Shown here piece after piece: positions 7,891 through 16,440 of a stretch of 64,000 nt of DNA. This stretch comes from Winogradskyella arenosi. Lineage in GTDB: Bacteria > Bacteroidota > Bacteroidia > Flavobacteriales > Flavobacteriaceae. The DNA is taken from assembly GCF_003337305.1 (NCBI RefSeq), contig NZ_QPJO01000002.1, positions 744,001-808,000 of the forward strand, given 5' to 3'. The notes under the pieces are model-generated. The model ran no database searches, had not been told where the DNA came from, and saw only the letters and a list, made by a program, of their open reading frames with translations. A program made the position numbers and the translations under genes. Position 1 is the first letter of the stretch; each line of letters starts with the position of its first letter.

Positions 7891-9783
7891 ATGAAGAATT
7901 ATTTAGCCATTTTTGGCTTAAGCGTCGTTTTGGTTGGTTGCGGTACAGCAAAGCCAAACATTAATGATTTAGCAGTAAGCAATCCTATTGTCACCGCTTT
8001 AGATTTAACAGCAGTAAACAGTGATAGAGTGCCTGTAACTATTAATCCAGGACGTTTTACTACAGAAACGGTAACCTATAGATTACCGCGTGTGGTGCAA
8101 GGAACCTACTCGGTTAGTGATTTTGGGAAATATGTAGATGATTTTAAAGCTTTAGATTATGATGGAAATGAATTAACCGTAACTAAGGTTGATGATAATA
8201 CTTGGACTATAGCTGAGGCCACTAAGTTAGACGTGATTCAGTATTACGTGAATGATACTTTCGATGTGGAGAAAGTTGGTGGAATTGGAGGAGAGCAACC
8301 TTTTTCTCCTGCAGGGACCAATATTGAAGATGATAATTACGTATTAAACCTTCATGGATTTGTGGGGTATTTTGATAGTTTAAAAAACAACCAATATGCT
8401 TTAGATGTTACGGCACCGGCAGATTTCGTTAGAACTTCAGCTTTAGAAACAAAAGGGAGTACTACCAGCGAAGATGGACAGTCTGTAACGACGAGTTATT
8501 TTGCACCACGTTATTTTGATATTACCGATAATCCTATGATGTATGGGAAATTGGATGTTGAAGAGTTTATGGTAGGTGATATTAAAATTGTATTAAGCGT
8601 CTATTCTCCAAACGGGATTCATACGGCTGAAAGTCAGAAAGAAACCGTTTTTAAAATGATGGAAGCTCAAAAAGCCTATTTAGGAGACGTAAATAGTACA
8701 CCACGTTATGATATTTATTTGTATTTATCAGATGGTTCAGAGACGGCACCTAAAGGTTTTGGCGCATTAGAACATCATACGTCTACGGTTGTTGTATTAC
8801 CAGAATCGTCAACTAAAGAAGCTTTAGCGGCTTCAATTGTGGATGTTGTGGCCCATGAATTTTTTCATATTGTAACGCCTTTATCAGTACATTCTGAAGA
8901 TGTCCATTATTTTGACTATAACCAACCTACATTCTCTAAGCATTTATGGATGTATGAAGGGGTAACAGAATATTTTGCACAGCACTTTCAAGTGTACGAA
9001 GGTTTAGTGGATGCCCAAACGTTTTACAACACCATGCAGTCTAAAATTAAGATCTCGCAACGTATGGATGATGCCATGAGCTTTACCGTAATGAGTGAGA
9101 ATGTATTAAAAGAACCTTACGCTTCTAACTATTATAATGTGTACCAAAAGGGCGCTTTAATAGGAATGTGTATCGATATTTTAATGCGTAAAGAAAGTCA
9201 TGGAGAACGTAGTATGTTGTCTTTAATGAAAGAATTATCGGCTGAATACGGTAAAAATAAACCGTTTGATGATGATAAGATTATTGCTGAAATTACAGCC
9301 ATGACTTACCCAAGTGTGGGTGAATTTTTAAATACGCATGTACAAGGAGATGTCCCTATCAATTATAATGCGTTTTTTGAAATGGTAGGTTTAGTACAAG
9401 GGGAAACTGAAGTAGAAACCAACTACATTTTTGCCGGTGGACAGAACATAATTTTTGATGCTGATCAGGAAAAAGGAATTCTTTTCTTTTCTGCAATGGC
9501 TTTAAAGAATTCTTTCTGGAAAGCTCAAGGCGTACAAGAAGGAGATATCATTACCAAGGTTAATGGTAAAGAATTAAACTTATTAAACGCTAAAGAAGTG
9601 CTTGGTGGTATGTTTTCATGGCAAGAAGGTCAGGAAATAACTATGGACTTAGAGCGTAATGGCGAACCTGTTGTTATTAAAACAACCTTAACTAAAGCTT
9701 TTGCAAAATCTGAAGGTCTTGTTGAGAATCCAGAAGCAACAGAAGGTCAAAAATCATTAAGAGCTGCTTGGTTAAAAGGCTAA
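7891..9783 (+). CDS. M61-family metallopeptidase lipoprotein with PDZ domain
   Basis: A 630-residue putative glycyl-aminopeptidase-type zinc peptidase. The signal ends in the lipobox LVGC with Cys17, so it is probably a lipoprotein facing the periplasm or cell surface. An N-terminal beta-rich domain (about 35-220) precedes the catalytic domain with HEFFH at 322-326 and the downstream Glu ligand in EGVTEY near 356-360. A PDZ-like domain covers about 530-605 (GVQEGDIITKVNG). All expected catalytic residues are present. It is a single-gene unit, with its own promoter box and a strong terminator after the stop. Confidence 0.88.
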   Translation: MKNYLAIFGLSVVLVGCGTAKPNINDLAVSNPIVTALDLTAVNSDRVPVTINPGRFTTETVTYRLPRVVQGTYSVSDFGKYVDDFKALDYDGNELTVTKVDDNTWTIAEATKLDVIQYYVNDTFDVEKVGGIGGEQPFSPAGTNIEDDNYVLNLHGFVGYFDSLKNNQYALDVTAPADFVRTSALETKGSTTSEDGQSVTTSYFAPRYFDITDNPMMYGKLDVEEFMVGDIKIVLSVYSPNGIHTAESQKETVFKMMEAQKAYLGDVNSTPRYDIYLYLSDGSETAPKGFGALEHHTSTVVVLPESSTKEALAASIVDVVAHEFFHIVTPLSVHSEDVHYFDYNQPTFSKHLWMYEGVTEYFAQHFQVYEGLVDAQTFYNTMQSKIKISQRMDDAMSFTVMSENVLKEPYASNYYNVYQKGALIGMCIDILMRKESHGERSMLSLMKELSAEYGKNKPFDDDKIIAEITAMTYPSVGEFLNTHVQGDVPINYNAFFEMVGLVQGETEVETNYIFAGGQNIIFDADQEKGILFFSAMALKNSFWKAQGVQEGDIITKVNGKELNLLNAKEVLGGMFSWQEGQEITMDLERNGEPVVIKTTLTKAFAKSEGLVENPEATEGQKSLRAAWLKG

Positions 9784-9810
9784 GTTTACTCTTATTTATA
9801 AAGCTAAAAA

Positions 9811-9846
9811 AAAGCTGATAAATTTAATATTTATCAGCTTTTTTAT
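9811..9846 (+). terminator. Rho-independent terminator after the M61 peptidase gene
   Basis: Perfect stem AAGCTGATAAAT / ATTTATCAGCTT around the loop TTAAT, followed by a run of T. It also has A-rich flanks, so it could serve the minus-strand histidine kinase gene that ends at 9868. Confidence 0.8.
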
Positions 9847-9867
9847 GTTATAAAAAAAGGATGGTGC

Positions 9868-11067
9868 TTATACGGTTTGTGCAATGCTGAAACTAAAAGT
9901 ACTTCCTTCTCCTAATTTTGAAGTAACACTAATCTGTCCATTGAGTTTTTCTACGAGATTTTTTACCGTACTCAGTCCAATACCAGTGCTCGATTTTATC
10001 TTGTCGTTTTTAACGGTTTTAAAAATTTCAAAGACTTGTGTCTGCTGGTCTTCAGGAATACCAATACCATTGTCCTTAACGCTAAAATTATGGTGCGTAT
10101 CATTTTTATGATAAGAAACCTCTACAGAGCGTTCTGTTTTATCATTGTATTTAAGAGCGTTGTCTATTAGGTTAATTAATATCTGTGTTAAGGCTGCTTT
10201 ATTGATGTTTTCAATGAGGTTATCCTTGTAAATAAGACTATCATTTTCAGAAATAAGAATGAGTTCTATATCTTCCATAACCGTACGTAATTCTATATCC
10301 TCGGTTTTAGAGTTTAAGAGTTCATCTGCAGAATAATACAGTAAAATACCGTCAATATAATCCTTAAGAATGGTGGTGGACTCTTCAATATAATCCAAAT
10401 ACTGAAGGGAATCTTCCGATAAGTTATTTTGGTTCTCGTCTTTTAATAAATCGGTTAAAGAGATGATATTAGATAAAGGCGACTTTAAATCGTGAGACAC
10501 TAAACTGGCAAACGATTTTAGCTGCTTGTTCCGGCGTTCTAATTCCTGTTTAATCGCTTCTAAATGATCGTTGTTTTTCTTTAATTCAAAGAGATTAACC
10601 ACCTGTTTTGCCAAGGTTTTAAGCGCTTTAATTTGAGAACTGTTAAGCTGTCTTGGTTTTAGGTCGTAAACACAAATAGTCCCTAATTTATGTCCTGAAT
10701 GATTAATAAGAGGAACTCCCGCATAGAAGGATATATTCTGCTCGTTAATTAAAGGATTGTCAAAAAAGCGATGGTCTTTAGCGGCATCTTCAACAATAAA
10801 AATATCATCTTCAAGAATGGTATGGCCGCAAAAAGAAACATCTCGCGGTGTTTCGGTTAATGGGGTTCCAAAATGAGATTTGAAAAAATTCCGATTCCGG
10901 TCTAGAATTGTAATCAGAGCAATGGGAACGTCGCAAATTGTAGCTGCTAATTCAGAAATATTATCATAATCCTTTTCAGGAGCCGTGTCTAATATGTTGT
11001 AAGAATTTAAAACCGCTAAGCGTTCGTTTTCATTATTTGGAAATGTAGGACTTTTCATAGGTATCAA
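9868..11067 (-). CDS. GAF-domain sensor histidine kinase
   Basis: A 399-residue soluble kinase. Residues 20-165 form a GAF domain; 170-190 are a coiled linker; the HisKA motif SHDLKSP places the phosphorylated His at 192; the ATPase domain has an N-box around ILINLIDNALKYND, a G1 motif DNGIGIP and a later TGIGLSTVK. No membrane helix or signal peptide is visible, so it probably senses a cytoplasmic ligand or redox state. No response regulator is encoded next to it, so it is an orphan kinase. ATG codons at residues 1 and 4 are both possible starts. Confidence 0.88.
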   Translation of the reverse strand: MIPMKSPTFPNNENERLAVLNSYNILDTAPEKDYDNISELAATICDVPIALITILDRNRNFFKSHFGTPLTETPRDVSFCGHTILEDDIFIVEDAAKDHRFFDNPLINEQNISFYAGVPLINHSGHKLGTICVYDLKPRQLNSSQIKALKTLAKQVVNLFELKKNNDHLEAIKQELERRNKQLKSFASLVSHDLKSPLSNIISLTDLLKDENQNNLSEDSLQYLDYIEESTTILKDYIDGILLYYSADELLNSKTEDIELRTVMEDIELILISENDSLIYKDNLIENINKAALTQILINLIDNALKYNDKTERSVEVSYHKNDTHHNFSVKDNGIGIPEDQQTQVFEIFKTVKNDKIKSSTGIGLSTVKNLVEKLNGQISVTSKLGEGSTFSFSIAQTV

Positions 11068-11128
11068 ATCAATTTGGAAAAACTATATACGGAAAATAGG
11101 GTCTTAATGGTTTCTTAAAATTGTAAGT

Positions 11129-12619
11129 TTATTCATATTTAGCAGATGTTCCGTTTGAAGAAGACGCTTTAATAAATTCTCTGAGGTCATCATTCGCCTT
11201 AATTAAATCCTCATGTCTTAAATACATCATATGTCCACTTCTATAACCTTTAAAAAAGAAGCGATCTTTCATTTTTCCACTAGGATCAATTTGCCACTGT
11301 GAGTATTTTGCGGCAAAGTATGTGGTAGCCCCATCGTAGTAGCCAGACTGTGTAAAAACTTTTAAATAAGGATTCTGAGCCATGGCTTGGCGCAGATTGT
11401 CTCTTGTTCTATCATTACTGTTGTCCCAACGCCCAACGTTACCAAACACATTGTATTTTACGTCCGTTTTAAACCCTAATTCATTTTGAATATAAGCATT
11501 GATCGCCGGCGTAAAAGAGTGTAGCCAAGAGGTTAATTCCGGATTGTAATCTGGTCGTGTGCCAGCATCTGTCTTGTCAATGCCGAGATATCTAGAATCT
11601 AAGCGGCCTATTGTTTTTCCAGAAGTGTCTCTTAAGAGTTCTTTCCAGAAGAAAGATGTAGGCACATCGAGGTTGTGTTGTAAAATTACATTCTCAGATA
11701 GTCCAGAATAGTAACTCATTTTTTTAGCAATAGCAGCTTTCTCGTTCGGAGCAATGAATCCGCCTTTTGCTATGGCCGGCATAAGATCGTTTAAAGCAAA
11801 TTCTTCTACTTCTGGTAAAACGTCTAAAAGGTCTTTTTGCTGAAGCGCTTCGGGCAATCTGTTGTGATACCAAGCCGTTGCTGCATAATATGGCAAATTT
11901 AAACTGGATGCCAATGGGCCACCGGTACGCAATACTTTATAATCTGCAGGCGATACCATAATTACCCCATTTAAGTACATCCATTGTTTATTCTGTAACT
12001 CTAGAGATAAGCCCATAACGCGGGTACCCCCATAACTTTCACCTATGATGTATTTTGGTGAAGACCATCGGTCTTTACGCGTGGTAAAGGTATTCATCCA
12101 ACTGGCTAAGTACTTAATGTCTGCATTAATTCCGAAGAATAATTTATCGGAAGGAAGCTTTCCGTTTTTATCGGCCACTTTTCTAGAGTAACCTGTATTT
12201 ACTGGATTAATAAAAACAATATCCGCAACATCCAAAATAGAATAAGGATTATCCTTAACTCCATACGGTTGAATAGGGTAGCCCTCATCATCAATATTTA
12301 AAACTTTAGGACCGGTATAGGCAATATGCATCCATACGGAAGCAGAGCCAGGACCTCCATTGAATGAATAGATAATTGGTCGGTTTTTGGCCTTAGTAAT
12401 ATTGCTGCGCTTGTAGTAGGTGTAATAGAGAGAAGCAATTATTTTGCCCTCATCATTCCAAACGGGTTGAAAACCTGTTTCAGCAGTATAATTTACAGTT
12501 TTTCCTTTAATGCTAACACTGCCTTGTGTGGTGTAAGCGGTGTCTATTGGAATTTTTAAGTCTTGCGAAAAACTAAATAGAAAACTAAATAAAAGCAAAA
12601 ACGAGGTGTACCATTTCAT
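11129..12619 (-). CDS. Secreted S10-like serine carboxypeptidase
   Basis: A 496-residue alpha/beta-hydrolase peptidase of the S10 type. A signal peptide (about residues 1-19, ending FSFSQ) indicates export. The substrate-binding segment SFNGGPGSAS lies at 85-94, and GESYGG places the nucleophile Ser at about 195. The Asp is probably in the YYDGAT segment near the C-terminus and the His in RSGHMMYL. It would release C-terminal amino acids from peptides in the periplasm or medium. It stands alone between the histidine kinase and the TIGR02757 gene. Confidence 0.85.
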   Translation of the reverse strand: MKWYTSFLLLFSFLFSFSQDLKIPIDTAYTTQGSVSIKGKTVNYTAETGFQPVWNDEGKIIASLYYTYYKRSNITKAKNRPIIYSFNGGPGSASVWMHIAYTGPKVLNIDDEGYPIQPYGVKDNPYSILDVADIVFINPVNTGYSRKVADKNGKLPSDKLFFGINADIKYLASWMNTFTTRKDRWSSPKYIIGESYGGTRVMGLSLELQNKQWMYLNGVIMVSPADYKVLRTGGPLASSLNLPYYAATAWYHNRLPEALQQKDLLDVLPEVEEFALNDLMPAIAKGGFIAPNEKAAIAKKMSYYSGLSENVILQHNLDVPTSFFWKELLRDTSGKTIGRLDSRYLGIDKTDAGTRPDYNPELTSWLHSFTPAINAYIQNELGFKTDVKYNVFGNVGRWDNSNDRTRDNLRQAMAQNPYLKVFTQSGYYDGATTYFAAKYSQWQIDPSGKMKDRFFFKGYRSGHMMYLRHEDLIKANDDLREFIKASSSNGTSAKYE

Positions 12620-12672
12620 ATGTTGAGCAATTTAAAATAAATGCTTTAAAGGTACTAATTACAAATGGATTA

Positions 12673-13443
12673 TCAGAAGTTTTCAAACACGCCAAGCCCA
12701 AATAAGGCAAAATCATATTTTACGGGGTCTGTGGGGTCCAGTTTTCGTAGGGCTTTATCCAATTCAGCTAAGGCTTTACCGTCGTTTTGTTTCCGTTTTA
12801 AAAGGCCTAATTTCCGAGCTACATTTCCGGAGTGTACATCCAAAGGACAACTTAATACTGCGGGCGAAATGCTTGTCCAAATTCCAAAATCAACCCCTGT
12901 GTTGTCCGCTCTAACCATCCATCTTAAAAACATGTTTATACGTTTTGCAGCTGAATTTTTAAGCGGATCACTAATATGTTTCTGGGTGCGTTTGAGATGT
13001 GGTATTTCAAAAAAGCAATTTTTAAACTCGTGAATACTACGCTGAATGGAATCCTTTTCTACATGAGCTTTAAAAACGGCTTCTAGGCCTTGGTGTTGCG
13101 CGTAGATGTGTTGTAAGCTTTTTATAAACTGAATAAAATCTAATCCATTAAACGTACGGTGTACAAAAGTTTCTAAGCGCTCTAAATCGGAATCTTGGTG
13201 CTGTGTAATAAACTGGTAAGGCGCATGGTCTAACAAGTTCATCATTTTATTTGCATTATTAATAATGCTTTTACGGTTACCCCAAGCTATGGTTGCTGCC
13301 AAGAAACCGGCTATCTCAATATCTTCTTTAAGCGTGAATTGATGTGGAATTTGTATAGGGTCACTTTTAATAAAATCAGGTCGATTGTAAAGCTCTACCT
13401 TCTCATTAAGGAAGGCTTTTAGCTCAGCTTTTTTTAGTTTCAA
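12673..13443 (-). CDS. TIGR02757 family protein
   Basis: A 256-residue cytoplasmic protein of a conserved Bacteroidota family. The C-terminal segment DVHSGNVARKLGLL followed by LDPTDPVKYDFALFGLG is the family signature and is reminiscent of helix-hairpin-helix DNA glycosylases, though I would not claim an activity from this. It begins 24 bases after the GMP reductase stop and probably shares its transcript. Confidence 0.8.
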   Translation of the reverse strand: MKLKKAELKAFLNEKVELYNRPDFIKSDPIQIPHQFTLKEDIEIAGFLAATIAWGNRKSIINNANKMMNLLDHAPYQFITQHQDSDLERLETFVHRTFNGLDFIQFIKSLQHIYAQHQGLEAVFKAHVEKDSIQRSIHEFKNCFFEIPHLKRTQKHISDPLKNSAAKRINMFLRWMVRADNTGVDFGIWTSISPAVLSCPLDVHSGNVARKLGLLKRKQNDGKALAELDKALRKLDPTDPVKYDFALFGLGVFENF

Positions 13444-13466
13444 ATTGCAAAAAAGTTAATGGGGCA

Positions 13467-14507
13467 TTACCCGTTATAGACTTGGTTTTCTTGTTCTGCC
13501 ACACGTATAAAAGTGGTTCTTTTAGTCAGTTCTTTTAATCGTGCTGCCCCAACGTAGGTACAGGTACTTCGGAGGCCTCCTAAAATATCTTGCAAGGTGT
13601 TTTGTACATCCCCTTTATAAGGGACTTGAACCGTTTTACCTTCACTAGCGCGGTATTCTGCAACGCCTCCGACGTATTTGTCCATAGCTGTAGCAGAACT
13701 CATGCCGTAAAATTGCTTGTATTGTTGATTGTCTTTGGTGATGAGGTCTCCACCGCTTTCGGTATGCCCTGAAAACATTCCGCCGAGCATTACAAAATCG
13801 GCCCCTGCTCCAAAAGCTTTAGCAATATCCCCGGGGGTTGCACACCCACCATCGCTAATAATTTGCCCTCCTAAACCATGAGCCGCATCGGCACATTCTA
13901 TAATAGCGGATAACTGAGGATAGCCTACACCTGTTTTTACACGAGTGGTACAAACACTTCCAGGACCAATACCCACCTTAACAATATCTGCACCCGATAA
14001 AATAAGTTGCTCTACCATTTCGCCGGTAACGACATTCCCTGCAATAATGACCTTATCTGGATAAGTGGCTCTTGTTTTTTGTAAAAATTCTACAAAATGC
14101 TCAGAATACCCATTGGCGACATCAATACAGATAAATTTTAATTCCGGATGCGCTTTAAATACTGTTTTTAGTTTTTTGGTATCCTCAGATCCGATACCTG
14201 TACTTATAGCAATATAATTTACAATATCTTCTGGGGCCTCACTTAAAAATGTGCTCCATTGCTGTGGTGTATAATGTTTGTGTATGGCGGTAAATAGTTG
14301 CTGTTTTGCTAAAGCGGTTGCCATTTCAAAGGTACCCACGGTATCCATATTTGCAGCCATAATAGGAATGCCTTTCCAACTTATTTTGCTGTTTAGAAAG
14401 TTGAAGTCACGCTCTAAAGAAACCTGCGATCTACTTTTCAAGGTCGAACGTTTTGGACGAATCATTACATCTTTAAAGCCTAATTTTATATCGTGTTCTA
14501 TATGCAT
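13467..14507 (-). CDS. guaC: GMP reductase
   Basis: A 346-residue enzyme of the IMPDH/GMPR family that converts GMP to IMP with NADPH in purine salvage. The active-site loop GPGSVCTTR places the catalytic Cys at residue 186. There is no CBS-domain insertion and the length is that of GuaC rather than IMP dehydrogenase. Further family motifs are [11 protein letters not shown] near 50 and SDGGC near the phosphate site. It probably leads a two-gene transcript with the TIGR02757 gene; a TAnnTTTG box lies 26 bases upstream of its ATG. Confidence 0.92.
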   Translation of the reverse strand: MHIEHDIKLGFKDVMIRPKRSTLKSRSQVSLERDFNFLNSKISWKGIPIMAANMDTVGTFEMATALAKQQLFTAIHKHYTPQQWSTFLSEAPEDIVNYIAISTGIGSEDTKKLKTVFKAHPELKFICIDVANGYSEHFVEFLQKTRATYPDKVIIAGNVVTGEMVEQLILSGADIVKVGIGPGSVCTTRVKTGVGYPQLSAIIECADAAHGLGGQIISDGGCATPGDIAKAFGAGADFVMLGGMFSGHTESGGDLITKDNQQYKQFYGMSSATAMDKYVGGVAEYRASEGKTVQVPYKGDVQNTLQDILGGLRSTCTYVGAARLKELTKRTTFIRVAEQENQVYNG

Positions 14508-14532
14508 AATTAGAATGAATTTTGGTGCTATT

Positions 14533-14540
14533 CAAAAATA
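14533..14540 (-). promoter_or_regulatory. Promoter -7 box for guaC
   Basis: TATTTTTG on the minus strand (14540-14533), 25 bases before the guaC ATG, matches the TAnnTTTG consensus. No clear upstream TTTG at the standard distance. Confidence 0.5.
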
Positions 14541-14748
14541 CAAGTTCTTTACCTTCAGACGGCACAAATTTGGATAGAACAGCATTTGTTTTATTAACAA
14601 TTGTTTATAGGGGAGAGGAGTAGTTGACTTTATAACAAAGCTCTTTTGTTTCGGGGAAGATAGAATTCTCAATATTAGTTTTTGAGACTAAAAGTTATAA
14701 TGTGAATAGGGAAACCTTCAAAATTATAAAGGGGAATAGGGGAAGAAA

Positions 14749-15798
14749 TTAAGAAAGAGATTTTAACGGCGCGCGATACTTTGGAAAGAATCCTTTATCG
14801 AGGTCTTCTGATTTTAACTCAGTTTGTAAGTGAGACTCCGAAAGCGCTTTGTAGGCGTCTTTATTAACGATGTATTTCCAGATTTTAAAAATCTTAACAT
14901 CCTTAGAGAATTTAGCTTTAAACTCAAATAAGGAATCTTCTTCGCTGCCTTTTCCACCACCTAGGTTAAGGTAATGATAGCCCTGAAGTGTGCCTTTAAT
15001 TCGCATTTCATCAATAATGAGTTTGATAGGTTGAAGATCAAAATATAAATGGTTTAAACCCGAGAGATGGTATTGAATAATGTTGCCCGATTTTATAAAA
15101 ATAGCACCAGCGATAATTTCACCGGTGGCATTGTATTTACACATCATTAATGAGGCTTCATAATCGTCATTCATAAGTAACTGGCGGTAATAATCAGTAT
15201 CAAAAAAATAATCGTCAGTGGCTTCAATACGTCGCATGTTGTCATGATAGAGACTGATAAAAATATCCAAGTGTTCTTCAGTTGTCCCTTCAATAACCGT
15301 ACATAATTTTCTGGCTTTATTGATATAGGTTTTTAAGCGTCTATTATAGCTTGCACGTTGCTCTTCTAGAGTTTTGCTGAGGTCTATATATACCACTTTT
15401 CCTAAGGAGGTAATCTGTCCTAAATTCTGAAGCATAAATTCGGCTTCATCAATATAGGGGTGGAGTCTGGTGAAGACGGCTATAATCTTGGTTTTATTTA
15501 AAAAGGTATTTAAGGCCCTGTAAAAATTGTCTTTCTTAAAATTAGGGTCTATGTTTTGAGCTAAAATACCACAATAGCCATAAACAGAGGTGGCATCTTT
15601 GTATTCAGAATTTTCAATATTTCTGAGAAGTAAGGGAAGAAAAATGACCGATTGTCCTTCATTATACTTCAGTAGAACAGGAAGTTCTTCTTCGCGTTTT
15701 GAAAGTTGATGATAGCTATAAGTATGGTAGAAATCGACCGCTCCTATACGGTCTAATTCTGCATTCCACTCTTGTCTATTCGTAATAACCTCAATCAT
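14749..15798 (-). CDS. FemAB/GNAT-like peptidyltransferase or acetyltransferase
   Basis: A 349-residue cytoplasmic protein with the layout of the FemAB-like branch of the GNAT superfamily: an N-terminal half (MIEVITNRQEWNAELD...) with substrate-site features and a C-terminal half around residues 180-310 that contains GEIIAGAIFIKSG and YHYLNLGGGKGSEEDSL. Relatives add amino acids to peptidoglycan precursors or decorate surface polysaccharides; which applies here cannot be told. It is flanked by unrelated genes and probably transcribed alone. Confidence 0.75.
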   Translation of the reverse strand: MIEVITNRQEWNAELDRIGAVDFYHTYSYHQLSKREEELPVLLKYNEGQSVIFLPLLLRNIENSEYKDATSVYGYCGILAQNIDPNFKKDNFYRALNTFLNKTKIIAVFTRLHPYIDEAEFMLQNLGQITSLGKVVYIDLSKTLEEQRASYNRRLKTYINKARKLCTVIEGTTEEHLDIFISLYHDNMRRIEATDDYFFDTDYYRQLLMNDDYEASLMMCKYNATGEIIAGAIFIKSGNIIQYHLSGLNHLYFDLQPIKLIIDEMRIKGTLQGYHYLNLGGGKGSEEDSLFEFKAKFSKDVKIFKIWKYIVNKDAYKALSESHLQTELKSEDLDKGFFPKYRAPLKSLS

Positions 15799-15862
15799 TT
15801 ATGAAAAAATTTATGATTAAAGTTAACAAAATAAAAAGTAAAAAAGAGAATCTTTACGAATT

Positions 15863-15917
15863 AAAAAAACCTCTAGTCTTTTTCTCTAGAATTAGAGATT
15901 CAGAAAAGAGGTTTATT
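15863..15917 (-). terminator. Terminator after ridA
   Basis: Read on the minus strand, AAACCTCT (15914-15907) pairs with AGAGGTTT (15874-15867) and is followed by a T run. A smaller hairpin is nested inside. It lies 12 bases beyond the ridA stop. Confidence 0.6.
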
Positions 15918-15928
15918 TAAGTTGTTTA

Positions 15929-16309
15929 TTATTTTATAGCAATCATGCTAATTTCAACATTGACAAATTTTGGTAAGTTGGCAACTTCTACTGTTTCTCT
16001 AGCAGGCGCAGTAGCTTCATCAAAATAAGTACCGTAAACGGTATTGATGTCTTTAAAATTATTCATATCACTGATAAAAATGGAAGACTTTATAACGTTT
16101 TCAAAACTCATGTCAGCAGCCTCTAAAACCGCTTTCATGTTTTCCATAACTTGCTTTGTTTCTGTTTGAATATCGTCAGTAACGAGCTCCATAGTTTCAG
16201 GGTCTAAAGCAATTTGTCCGGAGGTATATAGGGTGTTTCCGCTTAAGATGGCTTGGTTGTATGGGCCAATTGGTGCTGGTGCTTTAGGAGTGTTTATTAC
16301 TTTTTTCAT
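15929..16309 (-). CDS. ridA: RidA family enamine/imine deaminase
   Basis: A 126-residue protein of standard RidA length that hydrolyses reactive 2-aminoacrylate and related imines formed by PLP enzymes. It starts MKKVINTPKAPAPIGPYNQA with the typical substrate-contact residues, has YTSGQIALDP in the middle, and ends with the family pattern PARETVEVANLPKFVNVEIS, where the Arg (about 107) is the conserved carboxylate-binding residue. It stands alone with its own promoter box and terminator. Confidence 0.92.
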   Translation of the reverse strand: MKKVINTPKAPAPIGPYNQAILSGNTLYTSGQIALDPETMELVTDDIQTETKQVMENMKAVLEAADMSFENVIKSSIFISDMNNFKDINTVYGTYFDEATAPARETVEVANLPKFVNVEISMIAIK

Positions 16310-16359
16310 AGAACTTAATTTAATGTAGTGATGTGAGAGGTTTGTTCTCTATTCAATAC

Positions 16360-16367
16360 CAAATTTA
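16360..16367 (-). promoter_or_regulatory. Promoter -7 box for ridA
   Basis: TAAATTTG on the minus strand (16367-16360), about 50 bases upstream of the ridA ATG, fits TAnnTTTG. The upstream element is not clear. Confidence 0.4.
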
Positions 16368-16440
16368 AGATAAAATTTGAAAGTGCACTCTTATGAAGTA
16401 AAAAGAAGTAAGTTCTCTCTTAAGGTCTAGGACAAGAGAA

